Source: Petaurus breviceps papuanus (taxonomy: Eukaryota > Chordata > Mammalia > Diprotodontia > Petauridae). From it: a stretch of 64,000 nt of DNA. Below are positions 44,576 to 55,279 of the stretch, one piece after another (position 1 is the stretch's first letter; every line of letters starts with the position of its first letter). The DNA is taken from NCBI GenBank assembly GCA_028583685.1, contig JAMXIF010001210.1, positions 12,806,924 to 12,870,923 on the forward strand, read 5' to 3'. The notes beneath the pieces were generated by a model. The model saw only the letters and a list, made by a program, of their open reading frames with translations, was not told where the DNA came from and made no database searches. The position numbers and the translations under genes are program-made.

Positions 44576-45656
44576 AAAGGCCTCATTTCTAAAATATACA
44601 AAGAACTGAGTCAAATCTATAAGAATACAAGTCATTCTCCAATTGATAAATGGTCAAAGGATATGAATAGGCAATTTTCAGAGGTAGAAATTAAAGATAT
44701 GTGTATGCATATGAAAAAATGCTCTAAATCACTATTAGAGAAATGCAAATTAAAACAACTCTTAGGTACCATACCTCACCAGTCAGATTGGCTAAGATGA
44801 CAAAACAGGAAAATGACAAATGCTGGAGAGGGTATGGAAAAATTGGAACACTACTGCATTGTTGGTGGAGTTGTGAACTGATTCAACCATTCTGGAGAGC
44901 AATCTGGAACTATGCCAAAGAGCTATAAATAATTGTATACCCTTTGACCCAGCAATACCACTTTTGGGGTTGTATCCCAAAGAGATCATAGAAGCAGGAG
45001 GAAGACCCATATGCACAAAAATTTATTGCAGCTCTTTGTGGTGGCAAAGAATTGGAAATTAAGGGGATGCCCATCAACTGGGGAATGACTAAACAAGTTG
45101 TGGTATATGAATGTCATGGAATACTATTGTGCAATAAGAAATGAGGAGCAGATGGACTTCATATTTACCTGGAGAGACTTATACAAACTTATGCTGAGAA
45201 GAGCAGAACTAGGAGAAATTTGTACATAATTACAGACACAACGTATGTGTGACGACCAACTTTGATAGACTAGACTCTTCTCAGCAAAGCAAGGTTATAA
45301 GACAACTCCAAAAGACTCATGATGGAAGGAGATGTCTACATTCAAAGAAAGAACTGGAAGGAACAGTGTTTGAATGCAGACTGAAGCAAACTACCTGCTC
45401 TTTCTTTTTCTTGTTTGGTTTTGTTTCTTCTTTCCCATTGTTCATTCCATTGGTTACAATCCTTCTTTACAATCCGACTAATGTCTAATGTGAAAGTATT
45501 TGCAGATCCTATACATGATTGCATGCCGCCATGGGGGTGGGAGGGAGGAGATGGAGGGGGAGAAAATTTCAAACTCAAGGAATTGTGGAACTGAATCTTG
45601 TAAACTAAAAGTAAACAAATTAATAAAGACAAGAAAAAAAAGAAAATGAAGTTCAG

Positions 45657-46150
45657 AGGCTATCTAGTCCAACCCATAACTGAGAGAAACTCTCCACTGT
45701 AACATACCCAATAAGGGGGAAAATAGCTTTTGTCTAAAGACTTCCAATGATGGGTAGCCTTTAATTCTTAAAACAGTTCCTTCTTTACATAAAGCAAACC
45801 TAAGTTTGCCTATAGTTCATTGTATCTAAATGATACATCAAACCTACGTTTATTTAGAATTTCCACCCACTACCCCTCATTCAGCCAAGTGGAACCAAAC
45901 AGAAAAGTCTCTCTTCTACCTACTATCCCTTTAAAACAAATAGATGTGTCTACCCTAAGCCTTCCACCAACCCTTATTTCCTCGTAATTCATATTGCCTT
46001 TTCCAGGATATTGTCCAGGTTAAAAATGCCCTGAATAAGATGAAATGGAATATAATAGCCTAGGCGTGGTTTGATGAGGAAAGACTTCAGAGGACTTTCA
46101 CATCACTCTCAATGGAGCCTAAGACTGGACTAGTCTTTTGAGCTGTCATC
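45657..46150 (-). mobile_element. L3/CR1 ancient LINE 3' part
   Basis: TATCTAGTCCAACCCATAAC, AGTTCCTTCTTTACATAAAG, TTCCACCCACTACCCCTCAT and AAGACTTCAGAGGACTTTCA are the reverse complement of conserved CR1/L3 3' blocks. The L1 at 39341 inserted at its very end. Confidence 0.65.
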
Positions 46151-46325
46151 CAATACAACACTCAATTGTTTTCAAAGTTTTGTTTCCTCATGTCTCTGCC
46201 ATTTTATAATTGCTTAGTCATCCTCTACATTTATGCTTAATCCACTTTCATCTTGCATTATCTGGTCAAATGTTCTAGGTTGCCAACAGCATGAGATTTT
46301 ACTAACTTCTGTATTAACTATTCTT

Positions 46326-46580
46326 TTTTTGTTTGTTTTGCCTTTTGGAGGGCAACTGGGGTTAAGTAACTTGCCCAAGGTTACACGGCTAGTTTTTTTT
46401 GTATGGGTGTTAAGTGTCTGAGGCCCACCTGACTCCTGGGCCAGTGCTTTACTCACTGCACCACCTAGCCGCCTCCATGACTAGTTTTTTTTTGTGTTAA
46501 GTGTATGAGGCCAGAACCGAACTCAGGTCCTCCCGGCTCAGGGACTGGCACTTAATCATTGCGCCACCTAGCCCGCCCCA
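46326..46580 (-). mobile_element. Dimeric SINE, antisense (two heads, one tail)
   Basis: One pair of target-site duplications, TGTATTAACTATTCTT (46310-46325 and 46581-46596), encloses two SINE units in tandem. Reading the minus strand, the first unit (46580 to about 46480) has a head, a GGACCTGAGTTCGG box and a short tail and lacks the 3' core. The second (about 46478 to 46326) has a full head through GGGCAAGTTACTTAACCCCA and the tail. Confidence 0.85.
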
Positions 46581-46879
46581 TGTATTAACTATTCTTGACA
46601 GCAAAATCACTTGCAATTTTGAGAAGCATGCTATCAGTGTTTTTATCTAAACCACAAACCAAGAAGGATGATTATGAACTTTCCAACATTATATGTCCTC
46701 TTCCTCCTCTGTGTGTTCACACAGGCTCTTGTACAGAGCGGAAACACATGTCCTTAGTATCCCCTCTTTGAAATCCTTCAAGGACCAATGTACCACCTTT
46801 TCAGTGAAACCATTCACTCCTCTTCTTCTCTTCCTGAAAGTAATTTCATTCTCCTCAAATTTTCAGAAGGATCTTTGCC

Positions 46880-47130
46880 CTTATTACATTTTATCTAGGG
46901 AAAGCACAGGCAGTATACAGGAAAGAGTACAACCACACAGGGCAGGAGAGACCTGAACTAGAATCCTATCTCTGCTAATTATTAGTGTTTAAGATATTAA
47001 AAAATCATTTAATCTTAGAGTCTGTTTGCTAATCTATAAAATGGAGAAAATAATACCTAACAGGGTTGTGAGGATAAATAAGATAATTTCTATATAGTGC
47101 TATATAAATGTCAGATATCATTACTACATT
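46880..47130 (+). mobile_element. MIR/CORE-SINE, nearly complete
   Basis: AGACCTGAACTAGAATCCTA, AATCATTTAATCTTAGAGTC, CTAATCTATAAAATGGAGAA, AGGGTTGTGAGGATAAATAA and TAGTGCTATATAAATGTCAG. Confidence 0.7.
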
Positions 47131-47149
47131 GTATCATACCTATTTGTGC

Positions 47150-47262
47150 TGTCTTGTCCTCCCTATTACGTTAAATTTCCCCTGCAGGAAGGAATGAAAT
47201 AGTTTTTCAGGATCTAGTATACTGTATATAGTAAATGCTTAATAAACAATGCACTGAATTCC
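47150..47262 (+). mobile_element. L2 LINE tail
   Basis: TGTCTTGTCCTCCCTATTAC, then ATACTGTATATAGTAAATGC and TTAATAAACAATGCACTGAA resemble the L2 end. Confidence 0.5.
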
Positions 47263-47269
47263 TGTTCAA

Positions 47270-47950
47270 TGAATCCTATTTTCCTCATAACCTCAATATG
47301 GATTATCTTGGGTCTGTTCCCTTACTCCCAAGCCTATAACTAGAATAAGAGATAAGTACTTAAAGAATATAAGTATCTATAAGAATAGAACAAATCATCT
47401 AAAATAATATAGAGAAGGAAAACACTTTGGATAAACAAATTCTGAATGACAAACAGTTGTCCCAAGATTTACTAAAAATAAGCCACAAAAAAACCCCAAT
47501 ACAAGAAACTGGCATCATCACTAGCTTTATCCTGCTTTCAGATTTTGACTTGAGGTAGTAATCCCAGAAGCACCAGCAACTTGGTTTTTAAATCAAACTA
47601 AAAAAATTTTAATATTTTAAAATGTATATTCAAGGTGAATCTTAAACAAAATCAAACTTTTCTATTAATTTTTATTCACGAATCACTTTTTTTTTTTAAA
47701 CCCTCCACCTGGTAGCATTTTCTCTTTTTAGAGAAGGGTCAGTCTAGAATGGTACTGTGGATTCCCTACCTGGGAGTGGAGAATATTTTACTGTCTTTGA
47801 GATGTAAATAGATGCTCTTGTGTTTAGGATAAGAAACCATTTTAAAGCATTATTTAATTTAGAACAGGTTAGTATGTATTAGATATTACTGACAGTAGTA
47901 TTATCATGTGAGAGCTATGAAATTTTATAAGTTGGGCACACATCCTAAAA
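47270..47950. other. CREB1 intron 1 segment, no repeat recognised
   Basis: AT-rich intron with no credible ORF or repeat signature. Confidence 0.5.
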
Positions 47951-47954
47951 AACA

Positions 47955-48112
47955 TGGGGAACCATTGCTGTTAGGGCAGCACTGGACCTGGAGTTATTAG
48001 GCCTCAATTTTGGGTTCTGCCTCTATTAATTACCTTTGTTAACTTTGGGCAAATCACTTGACCTTTCTGAGCCCTGGTTTCCTCAACTCAAAGAGCAGCA
48101 ACATTCTATAAG
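47955..48112 (+). mobile_element. MIR/CORE-SINE
   Basis: AGCACTGGACCTGGAGTTAT, AGGCCTCAATTTTGGGTTCT, TTGGGCAAATCACTTGACCT and CCCTGGTTTCCTCAACTCAA. The deleted HAL1/L1 inserted at its 3' end. Confidence 0.7.
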
Positions 48113-48126
48113 AAAGCAGAATACCA

Positions 48127-49172
48127 GGGATGGAGCCAGGATGGCAGAGTAAAAGCAAGAACCTGCTTGAGCGCCCACTCCCACCACCTCCAATAACTGT
48201 AAAAAAAATGACTCTAAACAAATTTTAGTACTCCAGAACTCATAAAGCGACAAAGAGAAACAAATCTCTGGCTGAAGGCAGCCTGGAAGGCCAACAGGAA
48301 GGGTCTCTGGCACTGGGCTGGGAGCAGAGCACAGACATGCACGGGCTGTGCTGACAGTCTGCTGTGTCTGCTGCTGGAGCAGACTTCAGGAGAGTGAATC
48401 ACTGGCAGCTCTGGCGGTTTCCATATTTGTCAATCCATAAACGCCAGAGAGAAAGTAAAAAGTCAGTGGGGGAACTCTGTTGGAACTGGGTGAGTGTAGA
48501 GTGTGGTCCAGTCGCTGCCCCCAGGATGGCCGCCTCCTGAGCTCCAGGACCACAGATCATGGGGGGACAAAGTGACTGTGCAGAGGGTAACTGCAGGACT
48601 CTCTTTCTTTGCCCTGCTTGGATCTTGGTAGCAGTCTTGGGTGGCAGTCCTAGGGGGAGGAGTGCTAGCATGGCAGAACTTACTGAGACTGTGGAGAGGT
48701 AGTCATCCTCACAGTTCTGAGGTAGGTGCCAAGAAGTTCTGACAACAGCTGCGCAAAACCTCAGAAATTTGGGACACAGCACTCTCCACTCTGGAAGTAG
48801 AGTTCTACCCCGGCAAAGAGCTCAAACGTCAAGTAATTGACTGGCAAGATGAGCAAACAGAGGAAGTAAAATCAAACTACATCATCTTTTGGTGACAAAA
48901 GACAATCAAAACACAGAACCAGAAGAAGACAACAAAGTCAAATCTTTTGCATCAAAAGCCTCCAAGAAAAATATGAAATGGCTGCAGGTCATGGAGGAGC
49001 TCAAGAAGAATTTTGAAAATCAAGAGAAGTAGAGAGGGCAAATTGGGGGAAGGGGTATTCAGTATGCTTGCCATCTTGGGGTAGGGAAGAGATGGGGATA
49101 AAATTTGTAATGCAAAATCTTGTGGAAATGAATGTTGAAAACTAAAAATAAATTATAAATTAAAAATTTCAC
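48127..49172 (+). mobile_element. Internally deleted HAL1/L1 element with intact ends
   Basis: Perfect 14-bp duplication AAAGCAGAATACCA at 48113-48126 and 49173-49186. It starts GGGATGGAGCCAGGATGGCA, an L1-type 5' end, followed by a 5' untranslated part homologous to the HAL1 copies and the first ~60 codons of ORF1 from the ATG at about 48849. At about 49035 it jumps to the last ~135 bases of the 3' part (TATGCTTGCCATCTTGGGGT to AATGTTGAAAACTAAAAATA). All ORF2 and most of ORF1 are absent. 1046 bp. Confidence 0.87.
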
Positions 49173-49410
49173 AAAGCAGAATACCAAAGTAAAATAAATA
49201 CCAACTTTTTTTTTTTTTTTTACCAAGGAGGCCCACTCACTCCAGCATTTGATGAATAAGTAGATGCAAAGTGCTTTGCAAACTTGCTACATGTAAACCA
49301 TTATCTTTTGGAAAGAGTGGTGGCCAGCACAAAACAGTTTACACAAAGCAAAATAAAACAGGATCCATGCAGAACAATACCAACCTAAATGTTTATTAAG
49401 ATAATGCTGG

Positions 49411-49567
49411 GAGGGGTGGCCAGGTGGCACAGTGAATAAAAGCACTGGCCCCTGAGTCAGGAGACCTGGGATCGGTTCTGGGCTCAGATACTTAACACCC
49501 ACACAAAATAACTGGCCGTGTAACCTTGAGCAAGTTACTTAACCCCAAACGCTTTAAAAAAAAAAAA
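49411..49567 (+). mobile_element. Poly-A-tailed tRNA-headed SINE
   Basis: GAGGGGTGGCCAGGTGGCAC head, GGGATCGGTTCTGGGCTCAG and poly-A. Duplication AAGATAATGCTGG at 49398-49410 and 49568-49580. Confidence 0.95.
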
Positions 49568-49579
49568 AAGATAATGCTG

Positions 49580-49715
49580 GGGCAGCTAGGTGGTGCAGTG
49601 AATACAGCACTGACAGGAGGAATCTAGTCTCAGATACTTGACACACTAGCTGTGTGACCTTGGGCAAGTCACTTACCCCCAATTGCCTTGCCTTTCCCCC
49701 TCCAAAAAAAAGGGG
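49580..49715 (+). mobile_element. Marsupial CORE-SINE abutting the previous SINE
   Basis: GGGGCAGCTAGGTGGTGCAG head, a short internal deletion around the B box, CTAGCTGTGTGACCTTGGGC and C/A-rich tail. It begins at the right target duplication of the preceding SINE. Confidence 0.9.
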
Positions 49716-50104
49716 ATAAAGCTAAAGTTCTCTTTTGGCACCTTTATCAAACTAAAATGATGCTTGCTGATACAAGTAAAATAATTGCTGTTGGAGAAAG
49801 TTGATTGAAGCAGCTCAGTCACTACGATTTATATGGAGCAAATACTAGGCTCACAAGGTTGTATGCTAGATTCCATGGTATTAAAGAGTTTTGTTCAGGT
49901 GGTTTATGATTTAGTAGGGAGCTAAGTCATACTAAGGATATCATTTGCTGCCTTGTACTGCCAAGTACACTATAAAATAACAGAAAATAAATGCTCTAAA
50001 AGTTCATAATAGACAAAAATCCCTTATGGTTTCAGTGGTTGGGGAAGGCTTCACATAGGTGGAATCTTAACTACTTTGAAAGGGGTAGGATTTCACTAAG
50101 TAGA

Positions 50105-50330
50105 GACAGTATAGTAAAATGAAAAAAATGCTAGACTTGAATTTAGGAGATCTATGTTCAAATCCCTACTCTGATACTTAGCAGCTGGGTCATTAAGGAC
50201 AAATCATGTCACCTTTTTTAGCCTGAGTTTCCTTACTTGTGAAGTGGGGAAAAATATTTATAATATTTCATGGTGTTGTGAAAAAACTAAATCTTAGAGC
50301 ACCACATAAAATAGAAGCTATAATTATTCT
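50105..50330 (+). mobile_element. MIR/CORE-SINE
   Basis: AGACTTGAATTTAGGAGATC, CAAATCCCTACTCTGATACT, AGGACAAATCATGTCACC, GAGTTTCCTTACTTGTGAAG and ATAGAAGCTATAATTATTCT follow the MIR order. Confidence 0.7.
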
Positions 50331-50559
50331 TGGATGGAACAGAGGGGGAAAGGGGAAGAAACACTGCAGGAATTAGAAAAATAGTATTCTTATAGGATGG
50401 GGCTGAGTGGACATTTGGCTAGAGTAGGTTTTCTCACACTGGAGCTATGGAAAAGGACGTAGGTAATCTAAATAATGGAATGGCTAGAAAATTCTACCAA
50501 CAGCAGCAAACTCACAAATCTGAGAGTTTAGGGTCTGCTGTTCTTTAAAATATATATGA

Positions 50560-50650
50560 CAAGTTCTGAGGATAAGAGCTTTATCTTTTTTTCTGTAATT
50601 CCCCTATGATGTAGCACCTAGTAGGTATTTAATAAACAGCTGAACAAAGT
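50560..50650 (+). mobile_element. L2 LINE tail
   Basis: GAGCTTTATCTTTTTTTCTG, ATGTAGCACCTAGTAGGTAT and TTAATAAACAGCTGAAC. Confidence 0.65.
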
Positions 50651-50654
50651 ATCA

Positions 50655-50800
50655 AGAATAGAGCAGTGGATTCTGAGTAATGAAGACTTTGGTTAGAAAG
50701 AATCCTGCCCTAGACACTTAATAGTTGAGTAACCCTGAGCAAGTCAAAACCTCTCTGTGATTCAATTGGATTCAATTCTCTAAGGTCCTTTACAACTTTA
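50655..50800 (+). mobile_element. MIR/CORE-SINE, diverged
   Basis: AGAGCAGTGGATTCTGAGTA, CCTAGACACTTAATAGTTGA, TGAGCAAGTCAAAACCTCTC and AGGTCCTTTACAACTTTATA. Confidence 0.6.
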
Positions 50801-50804
50801 TATC

Positions 50805-52255
50805 TATATAAAAGCGATAGTTGTAAAGGCTATAAAGGAAGAAATACCAACAAGTCTGTTACTATATTATGTTGCCAAGTATCCTGGGAGAATCTTCTTC
50901 CTAAGAGCAAGGAATATGTTTATCTTTGATCTCTTAACATTTTCATTATTTTTATCAATATTTATTATTTATTGTAGCTACTCATAAATTATGTGGTAAC
51001 TGAAAACATTCTGTTCATAATGAAATATTGATATGCAAATACTTTGAAGGAAAATTAAATATAATCCTATTGCTATAAAAATTTTATAGGTTTTTGTAAA
51101 TTTGCAAGTTTAAGGACTTTTTAAACCAAATTGTGAACAAGCAAAATCTGTTAACACTCCAGCTTTTGCCCCAAGAGCTGTTAAAAGAAGACGTATGCTC
51201 TATGACTCAATATTTTGAGTTTGAAGGCCAGGAACAAACATGGGACATCCAGACAGTTCTACTTCAAGGATTCTCTACAAATCCAAGTCCATGAAAAACA
51301 ACTCTCTCCAGGATACTATACTAGGTAATTCTGAGTAATGAATTATAAACCTTGAGGAAAGTTAAATGCAATCAGAAAGATATATGGCTTTTACCTGAAC
51401 TTGTTTTGTTGCTGCCTTTCTTCAGTTCATCATTTAACAGTACTTAAAAATACTTGTCATTTGCCCATCTAGCAAAATTGAAGAGCATGATTTCAATACT
51501 AACATGCTAGGTATACTTCAGGACTTTGATGCTATTATCACCCATTATTCCAAAAGCCAGGCAGAATATTTAGAGCAGGTTCAAGTCCCAAGTATATAGG
51601 CAAGTCATTAAGCTAATATGTCCAAACTTAATATACATGTGCATTCACAGTACACCACATACACTGAAGGGACATGCTAGAGGCACTTACCAACAACTAG
51701 AATAACTGCCAATTCTCATCAAGACAAATGCATTTTTAACACTGAAGCAGTTTGCTTTGTGTATACCTTGATCTCCCCATTTATATCAAATTCACAAATC
51801 TATATATCCCTCTCCCAAAGTTAGGTTTGGGATAAAGTAAACAAAGATAAATCAAGAAATGGAATGGGGAAATTGTGCATCATGAGATAAATCACAAAGC
51901 AACTCTACTATATGAAAAAAATTTGCAATGCTCCAGGGAAAACTATATTCAATTGATTTCTTACCAATTATTTATGCTTGTAATTGCTTAGGAAAAAAAC
52001 AAACGAAAACCTGATCCCACCTGTTAATAGTTTGCAACTGGTTCACTATACGTGTAGGATGGCATAAAATATTCACCAAAAATCTAAAAAATGTTGGTAT
52101 TTTCTCGATATAATTTAAAAAATTTTGGAATAGTATATTCTGTGATATATTGGGGTCCTGAATTATCACCAGAATTTTACAATTTGGGGTTGAATTAATA
52201 GGATTCTTAGTATATTCTGAAGCCTAGATTTTCTGTGTGAAACATGTTGTTCTGT
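50805..52255. other. CREB1 intron 1 segment, no repeat recognised
   Basis: About 1.4 kb of AT-rich sequence free of the young SINE and LINE families. No credible gene. Such repeat-free stretches in intron 1 could include regulatory sequence, but nothing specific was seen. Confidence 0.5.
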
Positions 52256-52259
52256 GGCA

Positions 52260-52405
52260 AGAAAACTATCTAGATCAAGGATCAAGAGGTTTGGATTTTA
52301 ATTCCAAATCTGCCACTAATCAAATCTGGTAACTTTGGGTAAATCTTTTTATCTTTCTTTGGGTCTCAGTTTCCTCATTTGAAAAATGAAAGAACTGGAC
52401 CAGAT
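52260..52405 (+). mobile_element. MIR/CORE-SINE
   Basis: GATTTTAATTCCAAATCTGC, AACTTTGGGTAAATCTTTTT and GGGTCTCAGTTTCCTCATTT. Confidence 0.65.
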
Positions 52406-52525
52406 CACAGATTCCCAAAGTGGGCAATACCACCCCCTAGGGAGCACTGGACAGATTCTGGGGGGTGGCAGTAGCCTCGGGTGCAACCGGGGGCATTGAA
52501 TAAAAATAAGGGACCCATGGAAGCA
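52405..52525. mobile_element. Possible hAT-type DNA transposon end
   Basis: CAGATTCCCAAAGTGGGCAA followed by TACCACCCCCTAGGGAGCAC looks like the terminal region of non-autonomous hAT elements (CAGGGGTTCCCAAA-type ends with GGGCG-type blocks). No second terminal repeat or 8-bp target duplication was found. Confidence 0.3.
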
Positions 52526-52599
52526 TAAGAAAAGATGATAATTTAAAAAAAAACTGTTTGTACAATTGCCCTAGAAAAGTTAAAAAGAATATCGGTTTC

Positions 52600-52775
52600 C
52601 TTAAGGAGGCAATATGAAAAGCACAGAAATTAAATAATCAGGAGATCTCAGTTTTAGTTCCAGCTCTAAGATCAGCTAGCTATCTTTCTGAATAAGTTAA
52701 TTAACTTTTCTAGGTCTGTTTCCTCATCACTAAAATGAAAGCAACTGAATGAAATTGCCTAAAAGGTGTCACCAC
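52600..52775 (+). mobile_element. MIR/CORE-SINE
   Basis: AGGAGATCTCAGTTTTAGTT, CAGCTAGCTATCTTTCTGAA, AACTTTTCTAGGTCTGTTTC and CCTCATCACTAAAATGAAAG. Confidence 0.65.
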
Positions 52776-52839
52776 ATTTTTATTGATCTATCATAGGTAT
52801 GACACAATCCTTCCTTTATTAACATAAAGTGTTCCACAA

Positions 52840-53150
52840 TTTTAAAGGTGCTTTCACACACATTATCTCACTACAGAATAAATCTGAAGTAGTGGTACCA
52901 TTCCTTTTTTACAAATGAAGTAACTGGGGCTCAGAGAGATGAGAGATTTGCCCAGGGTCCCATAGAAAGTGATACAGCTGAGATGAAAACTAAGTTCAAA
53001 CTTCAGTGTGTTCTTTTCCACAGTGTAAGTGGTTATATTCACATATACTCTATCTCATTCAATGCCTATGAGTTAAGTAGGACATATATTATTACTTCTA
53101 TTCTGAAGATAAGAAAACACAGTAATTATTAAGTTACTTGTATAAAGTCA
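52840..53150 (-). mobile_element. Two adjacent MIR/THER-like fragments
   Basis: TTTTTACAAATGAAGTAACT, AGATTTGCCCAGGGTCCCAT and CTAAGTTCAAACTTCAGTGT form the first. The second, from 53035, has ATCTCATTCAATGCCTATGA and TATTCTGAAGATAAGAAAAC. Confidence 0.6.
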
Positions 53151-53159
53151 GTTAATTGT

Positions 53160-54080
53160 ACTATAGCCAGAACGGAAAAAACCCTGGATTTTTACCTGGT
53201 TGTAGAGGTTTCTGTATTGCCTCCAATAATCTAAAAGAGTAGATAATATTACTAAAAGTTTACTACTTTACCTTACTAATTATCTTAATACCATTGCTGG
53301 CTTTACCTAAGTGCAAACTGAATAGAAAGAGGAAATGATCCAAAATCATAGGAAGGAAGAGTCAATTTAAAAGAGGTTTGGCTAACCATAGATAACCCAT
53401 AAAGTTAATCTACACAGAAGATTTAATTTATTTTTTCTATATCTTCTTTATTACTAATAAAGCACAGGGGTAGAAAGGTGGGGGAGTGGCATGGGGAAAT
53501 TAAGTCTAAAAAAAGTGCTGAAGTATAAAAAATTGTCATATCCTGACTTAACCAGGGAATGAGGAACTCTTTCAATCTACAGAGGCTTTTGATAAGCTTA
53601 ACTTTCATTATTTTATTAATTATAATATTGGTTATATTTCACAGAAGATAATGCTAAGTTAACAAAGCATTTCAAGTTATTGGAAATTCATAATAGAGCA
53701 AATTTCCATTCAAACAGAGAATACCATTTAACTTTTGCACTGCATATTACAAAGGATGTGATAAAACTTTCCTAAACTGACTGAAACGAAACTCAAAATA
53801 CATACAGATATTTTGGCAAATATATTTAGTTTTTGAAGTAAAAAAACTATTCTAATTCAGTGTTGTGAATTTTGAACTGAAATTCACATACATGTCTCCA
53901 TTGAGCATGATATATAAGCATATATCAGAAACTTATGATTATTAGAACTGACTTTGAAATTTACCACATTAAAGATTAACTGTTTTCCACATAAATGTTA
54001 ATAATTTTGCCAGCTCAAAGCATTTTTTCTAGTAGTCTATAGTAATATATATATAATAAAATAAATGAACTTTTTTTGGT
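53160..54080. other. CREB1 intron 1 segment, no repeat recognised
   Basis: AT-rich intron sequence; nothing gene-like on either strand. Confidence 0.5.
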
Positions 54081-54096
54081 TAACTAGTAGCCTCTA

Positions 54097-54278
54097 GGGG
54101 TAGCTAGGTAGTGCAGTGAATAGAGCACCAGCCCTGAAGTCAGGAGGACCTGAGTTCAAATCTGAGCTCAGACGCTTAACACGTACTAGCCGTGTGGCCT
54201 TGGGCAAGTCATTTAACCCCAATCGCCCTGCCCTCCCCCCTTCAAAAAGCAATAAATAAAAATTTAAAAATAAAAAAA
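54097..54278 (+). mobile_element. Marsupial CORE-SINE
   Basis: GGGGTAGCTAGGTAGTGCAG head, GAGTTCAAATCTGAGCTCAG, GGGCAAGTCATTTAACCCCA and an A-rich tail. Duplication ACTAGTAGCCTCTA / ACTACTAGCCTCTA at 54083-54096 and 54279-54292. Confidence 0.93.
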
Positions 54279-54299
54279 ACTACTAGCCTCTAACAGTTA

Positions 54300-54760
54300 T
54301 GTCAATAAAAGTAACAAAAATCATGATTATATCAATAGATGCAGAAAAATCTTTCGACAAAAATACAATACTCATTCCTATTAAAAATACTTGAAAGTAT
54401 AGGTATAATAAATTGATCCCCCCCCCTTTAAAATGGTAAGAAGTATCTACCTAAAACCATGAGCATTACCTGTAATGGGATAAGCTAAAAGTCTTCTCAA
54501 TAAGATCAGGCAGGAGTGAAACAAAGATGCCCATTATTACTAATATTACACTAAAAATACTAGCAATAGCATTAAGAGAAAGAAAAGAAATTGAAGGAAT
54601 CAGAAGGGGCAATGAGGTAACAAAACTATTCTTTTTGCAGATATGAGGATATAATACTTGGAAAATCCTAGGGATTCAACTAAAAAGCTAGATAAAACAA
54701 TAACTTTTGCCAACTAGCAGGATATAAAATAAACCCACATAAAACCTGTTATCCTGACCG
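54300..54760 (+). mobile_element. L1 ORF2 internal fragment (reverse transcriptase)
   Basis: ATCAATAGATGCAGAAAAAT (SIDAEKSFD), then TAAGATCAGGCAGGAGTGAA, GAAATTGAAGGAATCAGAAG and the ADD region around TTCTTTTTGCAGATATGAGG follow the same order as the L1 at 42890-43500. No 5' or 3' end of L1 is present. Broken. Confidence 0.8.
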
Positions 54761-54996
54761 AACAATTTGAAAAACCAGAATAACTTCAGTTTAGACCTTT
54801 TTTTGAATAGTGAAATAGTATATTAACTTAAGAGTCCCAGGTCGACTAGCTGTGACAATAAGCCACTTAATGGTTCATAGTCTAAATGGCTCATAGTCTA
54901 AGTAGCCTAAACTCTAATGACCCCTTTTCCAGGTCTAAATTCTATCTCCTGGTCACTAAAATGGGGATAAAAACACGTGTATTTGTTGCACGTGTG

Positions 54997-55050
54997 TACA
55001 CACACACACACACACACACATACATACATACATACACACAAATACACAAT
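54997..55050. repeat. (AC)n(ATAC)n microsatellite
   Basis: TACACACACACACACACACA followed by CATACATACATACATAC and CACACAAATACACA. Confidence 0.95.
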
Positions 55051-55054
55051 GTTG

Positions 55055-55165
55055 TTTCTCCCATTAGAATGTAAGTTCCTTGAGAAAAAAATAAAATTTT
55101 CACTGCCATTATATCCCTAGCACTTAGCACAGTCTGGCACTTAAAATGCTTGCTGATTGCTACTT
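55055..55165 (+). mobile_element. L2 LINE tail
   Basis: CATTAGAATGTAAGTTCCTT, GCCATTATATCCCTAGCACT and CTGGCACTTAAAATGCTTGC. Confidence 0.75.
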
Positions 55166-55279
55166 TATATGATTTTTGTAAAGAAAGCACTTTGTAAAAC
55201 TACATAGTAACATAAAAAAATGAATCGCTACAGGTTCTATAGCAGGGCATACCCTATGAGTTTCATGAGGGTGTATCTA

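Larger units (their letters stand above)
41470..45240 (+). pseudogene. L1 ORF2 remnant (endonuclease/reverse transcriptase)
   Basis: It starts inside the endonuclease, at IDLWRKLNGDKTEYSFFSSV then YAKMDHVLGHKKLTIQ and SSDHDSIQI. Reverse transcriptase blocks follow: STDAEKAFDKIQHPFLLKTL (42900s), GVKQGYPLSPLLFNQVLERL (43250s) and LSADDMMIYL (near 43385), where the usual Phe/Tyr before ADD is Ser. The C-terminal zinc-knuckle-like stretch has GTLLHCWWSCELIQPFW (44850s). About the first 150 codons of the endonuclease are missing. Stops and three SINE insertions make it inactive. Confidence 0.85.
39341..45641 (+). mobile_element. L1 LINE, near full span, broken, with three SINE insertions
   Basis: Flanked by a 15-bp duplication GAAAATGAAATTCAG / GAAAATGAAGTTCAG (39326-39340 and 45642-45656). 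Parts: 5' untranslated region 39341-40402, ORF1 remnant 40403-41410, ORF2 remnant about 41470-45240 lacking the start of the endonuclease, 3' tail with AATTAATAAAGACAAG and short A-run. SINEs sit at 41994, 42967 and 44410. It is the source of most ORF-like stretches between 39.4 and 45.5 kb. Confidence 0.93.

Noticed and set aside
48399-48782. 127-codon minus-strand frame
   Set aside because: It is antisense to the 5' untranslated part of the deleted HAL1/L1 element and has no domain.
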